NCBI GenBank assembly: GCA_006227785.1
Contig: SBFU01000503.1
Location: 1-9,057 of the forward strand
Direction: 5' to 3'
DNA from: Burkholderiales bacterium
GTDB taxonomy: Bacteria; Pseudomonadota; Gammaproteobacteria; Burkholderiales; Burkholderiaceae_C
Length of the DNA: 9,057 bases
The stretch's first letter is position 1; each line of letters begins with the position of its first letter. Below, one piece after another: positions 1 to 5,860 of this stretch. Under the pieces are notes generated by a model. It saw only the letters and a list, made by a program, of their open reading frames with translations. It was not told the origin of the DNA and made no database searches. The position numbers and the translations under genes were made by a program.

Positions 1-430
1 TTTCGAAGCGGTGCAGGTGGGCAAACTGACGGTAGAGCGGCAGCAGGATGTCGTCCACCACCAGCACCCTGTCCTGCGCGTCGGCCGCGATCCAGCCGAT
101 CTCGTCGGGCGCCAGGCGCAGGTTCAGGGTGTGCATCACCGCCCCGGCCGCCGGGATGCCGAAGTAGCACTCCAGGTGAACGTGGTGGTTCCAGCACAGC
201 GTGGCCACGCGGTCGCCGCGCCGGATGCCCAGGTCCAGCAGGGCCTGGGCCAGGCGCCGCGTGCGGTCGTGGAACTCGCCAAAACGATGGACACGGTAGC
301 TCTTGTCGGGCAGGCGGCTGACGATCTCGCTCGTCGGGAACAGCTGACCGGCCCGCTCCAGCAAGTGGTTGAGCGACAGGGGTTGCGCCATCATGGTCGA
401 GACCATGGCCGGCCGGGTGGCTTCCTGCAT
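1..430 (-). CDS. AMP-forming acyl-CoA synthetase/ligase, N-terminal part (cut by left edge)
   Basis: Reading leftward from ATG at 430 gives 143 residues open to the window edge. The protein resembles the N-terminus of medium/long-chain fatty-acid or aromatic acyl-CoA ligases of the ANL superfamily, which activate a carboxylate with ATP to an acyl-AMP and then transfer it to CoA in the cytoplasm. Visible family signatures are the TRRLAQALLDLGIRRGDRVA block (about residues 56-75), the TLCWNHHVHLECYFGIPAAG block and the MHTLNLRLAPDEIGWI block. The ATP-binding P-loop and the A8/A10 catalytic motifs lie outside the window, so the substrate class cannot be read. The start is chosen because GGAG (complement of 439-442) lies 8 bases upstream; other in-frame ATGs follow at codons 9, 13 and 14. 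It begins 20 bases after the stop of the Bug-type binding protein on the same strand, which implies co-transcription. Confidence 0.85.
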   Translation of the reverse strand, partial: MQEATRPAMVSTMMAQPLSLNHLLERAGQLFPTSEIVSRLPDKSYRVHRFGEFHDRTRRLAQALLDLGIRRGDRVATLCWNHHVHLECYFGIPAAGAVMHTLNLRLAPDEIGWIAADAQDRVLVVDDILLPLYRQFAHLHRFE

Positions 431-450
431 GATCGTCTCTCCGGATCGGC

Positions 451-1419
451 TCAGTCGACCTTGGCGCCGCTGAGCTTGACCATGCGCTCGTACTTGGCGC
501 GCTCGCGGTTCATGAAGTCGCCGAAGGCCTGCGGCGTGCTCGGTGCCGGCTCGGCCATCAGGGTGGCGAAACGCTCGCGCACCGCCGGGGAGTTCAGGGC
601 CTGAGTGAAGGCGGCGTTGAGCTGGGTGACCCGCTCGGCTGGTGTGCCGGCCGGCACCACCAGTCCCCACCAGGTGTCGATCTCGAAACCGGGCAGGGTT
701 TCAGCCACCGTGGGCACATCGGGCATCACCTGCGTGCGCTGGGCGGTGGTCACTGCCAGGGCCTTGAGACGACCCGAGCGGATGTTGCCGGCCGCGGTGG
801 CCAGGTTGTCGAAATTGAAATCGACCTGGCCACCCAGCAGGGCCGCCTGTGCCGGCGCACCGCCGTTGTAGGGAATGTGCACCGCGAAGATGCCGGCCTG
901 GTTCTTGAACAGCTCGCCGGCCAGGTGACCCGCGCTGCCGTTGCCACCGGAGCCGTAGTTCAGGCGTCCCGGGTTGGCCTTGGCGTACGCAATCAGGTCG
1001 GCCACGCTGTTGATGCGCAGGCGTTGTGCCGTCTCGGCATTGATCACCAGCACGTTGGGCACGCGCAGCATCTGGGTGACTGGCGTGAAGTCCTTGGCCG
1101 GGTCGTAGGGCAACTGCTTGAACAGCCAGGGGTTGATGCCGTGCGAGGCGGTGGTGGCAATGCCCAGCGTCATGCCATCGGGAGCCGAGCGGGCCGCTGC
1201 GCCAACGCCGATGTTGCCACCGGCACCAGCGCGGTTTTCAATGATGACCGTGCCCAGGCTGTCCTTGACCGCTTCGGCCAGCACCCGGGCCGTGGTGTCG
1301 ATCGGGCCACCGGCATTGAATGGCACGATGATGCGCACCGGGGTGGACTGGGCCCACGCGGGCAGGGTGAACAAGGAAGCGGCGGCCGCCAGGGCCAGGA
1401 GGTGTCGGCGAGGGATCAT
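451..1419 (-). CDS. Bug/TctC-family periplasmic solute-binding protein
   Basis: A 322-residue protein of the tripartite tricarboxylate transporter receptor (Bug) family, which captures carboxylates or related small acids in the periplasm. Residues 1-23 are a Sec signal peptide: MIPRR, a hydrophobic run, then AWA before QS. Family landmarks follow in order: VPFNAGGPIDTTAR (33-45, with ligand-contacting Asp41), IENRAGAGGNIGVGAA (60-75), YGSGGNGSAGHLAGELF (155-171), HIPYNGGAPAQAALLGGQVD (181-200) and the TWWGLVVPAGTP block (249-260). Length is normal. The start at 1419 is preferred over longer in-frame starts because it gives an intact signal peptide and has GGAG about 9-10 bases upstream. No TctA or TctB membrane subunits are in view, so it is an orphan receptor, as most Bug proteins in Burkholderiales are. 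The next gene downstream, 20 bases away, is an acyl-CoA ligase, suggesting its ligand is a carboxylic acid activated by CoA (inference). Confidence 0.93.
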   Translation of the reverse strand: MIPRRHLLALAAAASLFTLPAWAQSTPVRIIVPFNAGGPIDTTARVLAEAVKDSLGTVIIENRAGAGGNIGVGAAARSAPDGMTLGIATTASHGINPWLFKQLPYDPAKDFTPVTQMLRVPNVLVINAETAQRLRINSVADLIAYAKANPGRLNYGSGGNGSAGHLAGELFKNQAGIFAVHIPYNGGAPAQAALLGGQVDFNFDNLATAAGNIRSGRLKALAVTTAQRTQVMPDVPTVAETLPGFEIDTWWGLVVPAGTPAERVTQLNAAFTQALNSPAVRERFATLMAEPAPSTPQAFGDFMNRERAKYERMVKLSGAKVD

Positions 1420-1547
1420 GCGAAGGGCTCCGGAACAGCAGAACGAACAGAGGTCCAGTGTGCTGCCCATGCCGCCCGGGCACCATCGGGGAATCCACGC
1501 AAACGACACCTGCGCGACAGGCCGGTCGTGTCTCCAGCCAGCAACCA

Positions 1548-1623
1548 CTGTGGAACCGGCTTCGCCGGGCCACAGATGGTGTCCCCCCTCCCAGGGGGAA
1601 AGCCGCGCCGCGGCGCAGGGGGG
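1548..1623. repeat. Compound intergenic hairpin element (possible dispersed repeat and terminator)
   Basis: Three dyads lie side by side. The first pairs CTGTGG (1548-1553) with CCACAG (1570-1575), enclosing a second perfect stem CCGGC (1556-1560) with GCCGG (1564-1568) around a TTC loop. The second pairs TCCCCC (1582-1587) with GGGGGA (1594-1599). The third is a 12-base perfect palindrome, GCGCCGCGGCGC, at 1605-1616, and a C6 run (1583-1588) can also pair with a G6 run (1618-1623). On the minus strand the element begins two bases after the stop codon of the AscD-like reductase, so it may end or attenuate that transcript. Its architecture resembles GC-rich intergenic repeats I associate with Comamonadaceae genomes; that identification is from memory. 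No second copy occurs in this window. Confidence 0.6.
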
Positions 1624-1625
1624 TC

Positions 1626-2657
1626 TTACTGCTTGTCCGCTGCGCTGGTGAACGAATCGGCGTAGAAAGCTTCTTCCGGCAGGCCGGCCTGGGCCACGTA
1701 GTCCCTCCGTGCCGATTCGACGACGATGGGCGCACCACAGGCGTACACCTCATGGCCGGACAGGTCCGGGAAGTCCTGCAGCACGGCCTGGTGCACGAAG
1801 CCGGTACGCCCGGTCCAGGCGTCTTCGGGCAGGGCGTCCGAAATGACGGGCACGTACTGCAGATGTGGCATGTGGGCCAGCTGCTCGCGGATCCAGGCAT
1901 CCTGGTACAGGTCGGCAGGTCGGCGGCCGCCCCAGTACAGGGTGGCAGGCCGCTCCATGCCTTTGAACCGCATGTGTTCGATGATGGCCTTGATGGGGGC
2001 AAAGCCGGTGCCTGAGGCCAGAAAGACGATCGGCTTGTTGCTGTCCTCGCGCAGGAAGAAACTGCCGTAAGGCCCCTCGATGCGCAGGATTTCCTTTTCT
2101 TTCATCTGGCCGAACACATGGTCGGTGAACTTGCCGCCCGGCATGTGACGCAGGTGCAGTTCGATGTGAGGACCGGCCGCCTGGGTGTGCGGTGCGTTGG
2201 CCATGGAGTAGCTGCGGCGGTCGCCGTCGCGAAGCAGGAATTCCACGTACTGGCCGGCGTGGTACTGGAAGGTGTCGGCTGCCGGCAGCTGCAGGCCCAT
2301 CACGATGACGTCGTGCGATGCGCGTTCGAGTGCGCTGACCCGTACCGGCATCTTCTTGATGGGGAAGGCGCCGGCCTCGGTCACCTGGCGCGACTCGAGC
2401 ACCACGTCGCTCTGGGCCACGCCGCAGCAGGTCAGCACGAAACCGGCGGCCTCCTCGTCGGCCGACAAGGCCTTGGACTGGTGGGGTCCGTGCACGACTT
2501 CGCCGGAGAGTTTGCGGCATTTGCACGAACCGCAGGCACCGTCCTTGCAACCATAGGGAAGTCCGATGCCCTGGCGTATGCCGGCGGCCAACAGGGTTTC
2601 GCCGGGTTCTGCATGGAAGCTGCGTCCGCTGGGTTCGACGGTGATGGAGTGGCTCAT
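1626..2657 (-). CDS. AscD-like 2Fe-2S/FAD/NAD(P)H oxidoreductase (CDP-6-deoxy-3,4-glucoseen reductase family)
   Basis: A 343-residue three-domain electron-transfer flavoprotein. Residues 1-90 are a plant-type [2Fe-2S] ferredoxin domain with Cys37, Cys42, Cys45 and Cys77 in the expected C-x4-C-x2-C-xn-C spacing; Cys47 and Cys78 are additional. Residues about 103-205 form the FAD-binding ferredoxin-reductase domain with the RSYS motif at 148-151 and GPYGSF at 195-200. Residues about 208-335 are the NAD(P) domain with SGTGFAPIK (215-223) and the YACGAP motif (305-310). Such proteins pass electrons from NAD(P)H through FAD and the iron-sulfur cluster to a partner. The usual database name comes from the 3,6-dideoxyhexose enzyme AscD/DdhD, but no sugar dehydratase or oxygenase partner is present here, so the acceptor is unknown. 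BenC- or XylZ-type oxygenase reductases share the domain order. No clear Shine-Dalgarno is seen upstream of the ATG at 2657; the start is supported by the complete ferredoxin N-terminus. Confidence 0.92.
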   Translation of the reverse strand: MSHSITVEPSGRSFHAEPGETLLAAGIRQGIGLPYGCKDGACGSCKCRKLSGEVVHGPHQSKALSADEEAAGFVLTCCGVAQSDVVLESRQVTEAGAFPIKKMPVRVSALERASHDVIVMGLQLPAADTFQYHAGQYVEFLLRDGDRRSYSMANAPHTQAAGPHIELHLRHMPGGKFTDHVFGQMKEKEILRIEGPYGSFFLREDSNKPIVFLASGTGFAPIKAIIEHMRFKGMERPATLYWGGRRPADLYQDAWIREQLAHMPHLQYVPVISDALPEDAWTGRTGFVHQAVLQDFPDLSGHEVYACGAPIVVESARRDYVAQAGLPEEAFYADSFTSAADKQ

Positions 2658-2704
2658 GGGGGAAATCGTTACAGTGGAGGATGCCGGCCGACCAGCTGGG
2701 GTCG

Positions 2705-2729
2705 CCGGGCTGCCCGGACAGCGGTCCGG
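2705..2729. repeat. Two overlapping, mutually exclusive hairpins in the divergent intergenic region
   Basis: In the 105-base gap between the divergent reductase and SDR genes, CCGGG (2705-2709) can pair with CCCGG (2713-2717), and CCGGAC (2714-2719) can pair with GTCCGG (2724-2729). The two stems share bases 2714-2717, so only one can form at a time. They would lie in the 5' leader of whichever gene is transcribed through them. I found no convincing -35/-10 pair for either gene in this gap. The region is GC-rich, so chance is a serious alternative. Confidence 0.35.
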
Positions 2730-2762
2730 CGCGGATCCGAGATTGTCGCAAAAACCTCATCC

Positions 2763-3692
2763 ATGAGTCTGCTTGGTGCTTTGCCCGCACGTTTTCGCCG
2801 CGAGCGTGTGCTGATCGTCGGTTGCGGCGATGTGGGCTTGCGCGCGGCGAAGGCGCTGGGCGCCGGACGCCGGGTCCGCCTGCTGGCGCTGACTTCCAGT
2901 CCCGACCGGGCGCCCGCGTTGCGCCAGGCCGGCATGACGCCGTTGGCGGGCAACCTGGACCAGGCGGGCACCCTGCAGCGGCTGGCCGGGCTGGCCACTC
3001 GCGTCATCCATCTGGCACCGCCGCCGACCCACGATCACGCCGAAGGTCGCGATGACCCTCGAACGCGGGGGCTGTTGCGTGCGCTCGCCAGGCGCCGTCC
3101 GCCTGCCACCCTGGTCTACGGGTCGACCAGCGGCGTCTATGGTGACCGGCAGGGAGCCTGGGTCAGCGAGGCGTCACCGGTGCGGCCCGCGACCGCCCGC
3201 GCCTGGCGGCGCGTCGATGCCGAGGGGTGGGTGCGGGCCTTTGGACGCAGCAGCGGCACGCGGACCATGGCCCTGCGCATTCCGGGCATCTACGCGCCCG
3301 ACCGGGACGGCGGGACACCGCGCCAGCGATTGCTGCGCGGCACCCCCGTGTTGCGCAGCGAAGACGACGTCTACACCAACCACATCCATGCCGATGACCT
3401 GGCACGGGCCTGTGCCCTGGCACTGTGGCGAGCCCGACCGCAACGTACCGTCAACGTGGTGGACGACAGCGACATGCGCATGGGCGACTACGTCGACCTG
3501 GCGGCCGACCTCTACGGACTGCCGCGTCCGCCCCGCCTGAGCCGGGATCAGGCCACCGCGCAGCTGCCCGCCATGCTGCTGAGTTTCATGGGTGAGTCCC
3601 GCCGCCTGCACAACCGGCGCATGAAGCAGGAGCTGGGGCTGAAGTTGCGCTACCCGACGGTGCGCGAGGGGCTGTCCGCTCAGGCGGGCTGA
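2763..3692 (+). CDS. Atypical SDR / NAD(P)-dependent epimerase-like protein (YeeZ-type)
   Basis: A 309-residue Rossmann-fold protein. The nucleotide-binding glycine motif GCGDVG is at residues 20-25 within VLIVGCGDVGLRAAKAL; VIHLAPPP (81-88) is the usual strand-4 region; YGSTSGVYGD (119-128) matches the STTGVYG segment of YeeZ-like extended SDRs; LRIPGIYAPDR (171-181) and NHIHADDLA (206-214) are typical substrate-domain landmarks. The expected YxxxK lysine is replaced: Tyr126 is followed four residues later by Gln130, so standard SDR chemistry is doubtful. The open frame extends far upstream, antisense to the reductase, but that part is not SDR-like; ATG 2763 places the glycine motif at its normal distance from the N-terminus. 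No strong ribosome-binding site is visible. Its stop overlaps the convergent antiporter stop by 13 bases. Substrate unknown. Confidence 0.88.
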   Translation: MSLLGALPARFRRERVLIVGCGDVGLRAAKALGAGRRVRLLALTSSPDRAPALRQAGMTPLAGNLDQAGTLQRLAGLATRVIHLAPPPTHDHAEGRDDPRTRGLLRALARRRPPATLVYGSTSGVYGDRQGAWVSEASPVRPATARAWRRVDAEGWVRAFGRSSGTRTMALRIPGIYAPDRDGGTPRQRLLRGTPVLRSEDDVYTNHIHADDLARACALALWRARPQRTVNVVDDSDMRMGDYVDLAADLYGLPRPPRLSRDQATAQLPAMLLSFMGESRRLHNRRMKQELGLKLRYPTVREGLSAQAG

Positions 3693-4657
3693 GCCAGGCT
3701 TCGCAGCAGCACCACGGTATAGCCGACATACACCAGCAGCAACACCGACGCCTCGAAACGGTTGATGCGGCCCATGCGCCCGCGCCAGCCCCAGCCCATG
3801 ACGAACAGGGCCGCGGTCAGCCCGCCCATCACCAGCAGGTCACGATGGATGGCCTCGGCCGGCACCTGGGTGGGCGAGATCGCGGCTGCGACCCCCACGA
3901 CCGCGAGGGTGTTGAACAGGTTGGATCCCAGCACGTTGCCCAGGGCCAGATCGTGTTCACCTTTGCGCGCCGCAGCGACGCAGGAGGCCAGTTCCGGCAG
4001 CGAGGTGCCGACCGCCACCACGGTCAGACCGATCACAAGGTCGCTGACGCCCAGGGACTGGGCCACCGAAACAGCCCCCCAGACCAGCAGGCGCGAGCTG
4101 AGGATCAACACCACCAGGCCCAGCGCCAGCCACATCAGGGCCTTGCCGATCGGCATGGCATGGGCCTGCAGTTCGGTCGCTGTTTCGTCGCCCAGCGCGT
4201 CAGGTCCGCTGCGCAGACCGGTCACCACCGACCAGGTCATCAGTACCGCGAAGACCGTCAGCAGGATTGCACCGTCCGTGCGCAGCAAGGCCTGGTCCCA
4301 GGCCAGGTAGCCGGTCAGCAGGGTGACGGCCATCAGGATGGGCAGTTCCTTGCGCAGGATCAGCGAGTGCACGGTGATCGGGTTGACCAGCGCTGTGACG
4401 CCCAGGATGAGCGCGATGTTGGCGATGTTCGACCCCCAGCCGTTGCCCAGTGCCAGCCCCGGGTTGCCTTGCAGCGCGGCATTGGTCGAGACCACCAGTT
4501 CGGGCGCCGACGTGCCGAAACCGACGATGACCATGCCCACCAGCAGCGGTGGCACGGAAAAGTGCGTGGCGGTGGCCGATGCACCGTCGACGAAGCGGTC
4601 GGCGCTCCAGACCAGCAAGGCCAGTCCGGCGAGTATGGCAAGCGAAGGCAGGATCAT
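3680..4657 (-). CDS. Calcium/sodium antiporter, CaCA family (YrbG-like)
   Basis: A 325-residue inner-membrane exchanger with about ten hydrophobic segments in two homologous halves, the length and design of YrbG/NCX-type CaCA proteins that couple cation extrusion to an opposing ion gradient. The alpha-1 repeat contains GFGTSAPEL (46-54) followed by GNGWGSNIAN (71-80); the alpha-2 repeat contains VGTSLPEL (216-223) followed by GNVLGSNLFN (240-249). The two conserved acidic ion-coordinating residues are Glu53 and Glu222. In the first half, GNGWGSN departs from the usual GNxxGSN with small aliphatic residues by having Trp74. A polar loop (about 148-168) joins the halves. The start at 4657 is chosen for the membrane-first N-terminus; upstream in-frame codons run into a tRNA gene and cannot be coding. 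No clear Shine-Dalgarno precedes it. The ion selectivity is inferred from the family only. Confidence 0.93.
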   Translation of the reverse strand: MILPSLAILAGLALLVWSADRFVDGASATATHFSVPPLLVGMVIVGFGTSAPELVVSTNAALQGNPGLALGNGWGSNIANIALILGVTALVNPITVHSLILRKELPILMAVTLLTGYLAWDQALLRTDGAILLTVFAVLMTWSVVTGLRSGPDALGDETATELQAHAMPIGKALMWLALGLVVLILSSRLLVWGAVSVAQSLGVSDLVIGLTVVAVGTSLPELASCVAAARKGEHDLALGNVLGSNLFNTLAVVGVAAAISPTQVPAEAIHRDLLVMGGLTAALFVMGWGWRGRMGRINRFEASVLLLVYVGYTVVLLRSLAQPA

Positions 4658-4786
4658 GGTCAACAGGGAGGTACAGGTCTGGCCAACCCGGGATTCTCTC
4701 AGGATGTCGCCCGTGCCTGGCTTGCGGAGGACAAAGGCCCGGGCACCCAGGCGCCATCGGGTCACGCCGGTGGCAGGCCAAAGACA

Positions 4787-4816
4787 AGGGCCGTGCAGCA
4801 TGGACTGCACGGCCCT
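4787..4816 (-). terminator. Rho-independent terminator of tRNA-Leu
   Basis: AGGGCCGTGCAG (4787-4798) and CTGCACGGCCCT (4805-4816) form a perfect 12-bp stem with a 6-base loop. On the minus strand the hairpin starts 4 bases after the CCA end of tRNA-Leu and is followed by TTGTCTTT, a T-rich tract. Position, stem strength and T-tract together support intrinsic termination. It also separates the tRNA transcript from the antiporter gene, whose ATG lies about 130 bases further downstream and so needs its own promoter or readthrough. Confidence 0.88.
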
Positions 4817-4820
4817 GATC

Positions 4821-4905
4821 TGGTGCCGGAGGCCGGACTCGAACCGGCACACCTTGCGGCGGGGGATTTTGAATCCCCTGCGTCTACCGATTTCGCCACT
4901 CCGGC
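4821..4905 (-). tRNA. tRNA-Leu, anticodon CAA
   Basis: An 85-base tRNA including the encoded CCA (4821-4823). The acceptor stem pairs GCCGGAG (from 4905) with CTCCGGC. The D arm is GCG/CGC with a GG-containing loop. The anticodon stem is GGGGA/TCCCC around loop TTCAAAA, putting anticodon CAA at 4869-4871; it reads UUG codons. A long class II variable arm (CGCC-GCAA-GGTG, with one G-U pair) is as expected for leucine tRNAs. The T arm is GCCGG-TTCGAGT-CCGGC. Long open frames on both strands cross this gene and are artefacts. Confidence 0.97.
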
Positions 4906-4928
4906 CGAATGGGGACGTTGAGCCGGAA

Positions 4929-4934
4929 ATTATG
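4929..4934 (-). promoter_or_regulatory. Candidate -10 element for tRNA-Leu
   Basis: On the minus strand CATAAT (complement of 4929-4934) matches TATAAT at five of six positions and lies 23 bases before the mature tRNA 5' end, giving a plausible leader of about 17 bases. A -35 element at 16-18 bases upstream is poor and would lie inside the cysM coding start. The same bases on the plus strand precede cysM, so the two genes share this small divergent region. Confidence 0.45.
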
Positions 4935-4952
4935 GCACAGTGCATGCCATGA
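4932..4952 (+). other. Six-codon reading frame (MAQCMP) overlapping the cysM start
   Basis: ATG at 4932 opens a six-codon frame encoding Met-Ala-Gln-Cys-Met-Pro, ending with TGA at 4950-4952. Its stop overlaps the cysM ATG (4949-4951) as ATGA, the arrangement used for translational coupling. A weak GGA (4925-4927) lies 4 bases upstream. It holds one Cys codon directly before a cysteine synthase gene. The same bases contain the dyads GCAC-A-GTGC (4935-4943) and ATGGCA/TGCCAT (4932-4937 and 4945-4950). Whether it is translated is unknown, and it may be fortuitous. Confidence 0.25.
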
Positions 4953-5851
4953 ACTACCCCACCATCGAAGACGCCATCGGACACACGCCGCTGGTGGCCC
5001 TGCAGCGCATCGGTGCGGCCGACAACGCGGCGCGCGGCAACGTGATTCTGGGCAAGCTGGAAGGCAACAACCCGGCGGGTTCGGTCAAGGACAGGCCGGC
5101 CGTCTCCATGATCCGTCGGGCCGAGGAGCGTGGCGATATCCGTCCTGGCGACACCCTCATTGAGGCCACCTCGGGCAACACCGGGATTGCGTTGGCCATG
5201 GCGGCAGCCATCAAGGGCTACCGCATGGTCTTGATCATGCCCGAGGACCTGTCCATTGAACGGGCCCAGACCATGAAGGCCTTCGGGGCCGAGCTGATCC
5301 TCACGCCCAAGAGCGGTGGCATGGAGTCGGCGCGCGACCTGGCCGACAAAATGGAAAAGGAAGGCAAGGGCAAGGTGCTGGACCAGTTTGCCAATGCCGA
5401 CAACCCGCGCATCCACTATGAAACCACCGGGCCCGAGCTGTGGGAGCAGACCGCAGGTCGCATCACCCATTTCGTCAGTGCCATGGGGACCACCGGCACC
5501 ATCACCGGCGTGTCCCGTTTCCTGAAGGAAAAGAACCCGGCCATCCGCATCATCGGGGCCCAGCCCAGCGAGGGCTCTCGCATTCCCGGGATCCGCAAAT
5601 GGCCGCAGGAGTACCTGCCCAAGATCTACGACCCCTCAGCGGTTGATGAGCTGATTTATGTGAGCCAGGCCGACGCCGAGGACATGTGCCGCCGGTTGGC
5701 GCGTGAGGAGGGCATTTTTGCCGGCATCTCGGCTGCCGGAGCCTGCTGGGTCGCCCAGCAGGTGGCGGCCACGGTCCAGGGTGCCACCATTGCCTTTGTG
5801 GTGTGTGACCGTGGAGACCGTTACCTGTCCACCGGCGTGTTCCCCGCCTGA
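4949..5851 (+). CDS. cysM: Cysteine synthase B (O-acetylserine sulfhydrylase B)
   Basis: A 300-residue PLP enzyme that makes cysteine from O-acetylserine and sulfide (CysM-type enzymes can also use thiosulfate) in the cytoplasm. The PLP Schiff-base lysine is Lys47 in NNPAGSVKDRPA; the substrate loop TSGNTG is at 74-79; the phosphate-binding GTTGT loop is at 180-184. CysM-specific segments rather than CysK-like ones are seen: EGSRIPGIRKWPQEYLP (208-224) and CDRGDRYLSTGVF (286-298) at the C-terminus. The start at ATG 4949 gives MNYPTIEDAIGHTPLV, aligned with the usual beginning of the family; an in-frame GTG at 4940 would add three residues. The Shine-Dalgarno is weak. It sits only 43 bases from the divergent tRNA-Leu, so its promoter must overlap that gene or be very short. 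A Nudix gene follows after 9 bases. Confidence 0.96.
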   Translation: MNYPTIEDAIGHTPLVALQRIGAADNAARGNVILGKLEGNNPAGSVKDRPAVSMIRRAEERGDIRPGDTLIEATSGNTGIALAMAAAIKGYRMVLIMPEDLSIERAQTMKAFGAELILTPKSGGMESARDLADKMEKEGKGKVLDQFANADNPRIHYETTGPELWEQTAGRITHFVSAMGTTGTITGVSRFLKEKNPAIRIIGAQPSEGSRIPGIRKWPQEYLPKIYDPSAVDELIYVSQADAEDMCRRLAREEGIFAGISAAGACWVAQQVAATVQGATIAFVVCDRGDRYLSTGVFPA

Positions 5852-5856
5852 GGGGG
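5850..5856 (+). promoter_or_regulatory. Ribosome-binding site fixing a TTG start for the Nudix gene
   Basis: GAGGGGG overlaps the cysM stop codon and lies just before TTG 5861. The in-frame TGA at 5849-5851 rules out any longer start, and no ATG or GTG occurs before the first zinc-ribbon cysteine, so the TTG is the best-supported initiator. The overlap suggests coupling to cysM translation. Confidence 0.75.
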
Positions 5857-5860
5857 TCGC

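Noticed and set aside
877..1665. Plus-strand open frames of up to 262 codons opposite the Bug gene.
   Set aside because: Low-complexity composition, no homology signature, and they overlap a gene with a full set of family motifs and a signal peptide.
2118..2762. Upstream in-frame extension of the SDR gene by 215 codons.
   Set aside because: The added residues are antisense to the reductase's conserved domains and carry no SDR features; the glycine motif sits correctly only with the 2763 start.
3845..4921. A 358-codon plus-strand open frame antisense to the antiporter.
   Set aside because: Its product is Gln/Arg/Gly/His-rich with no fold or motif and crosses the tRNA gene; it is a high-GC shadow of the real gene.
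4658..5470. A long minus-strand in-frame extension upstream of the antiporter, more than doubling the start region.
   Set aside because: It translates straight through the tRNA-Leu gene (giving a typical RRRGFKIPRRKVCRFESG-like artefact) and antisense to cysM; the antiporter's first membrane segment begins at the ATG at 4657.
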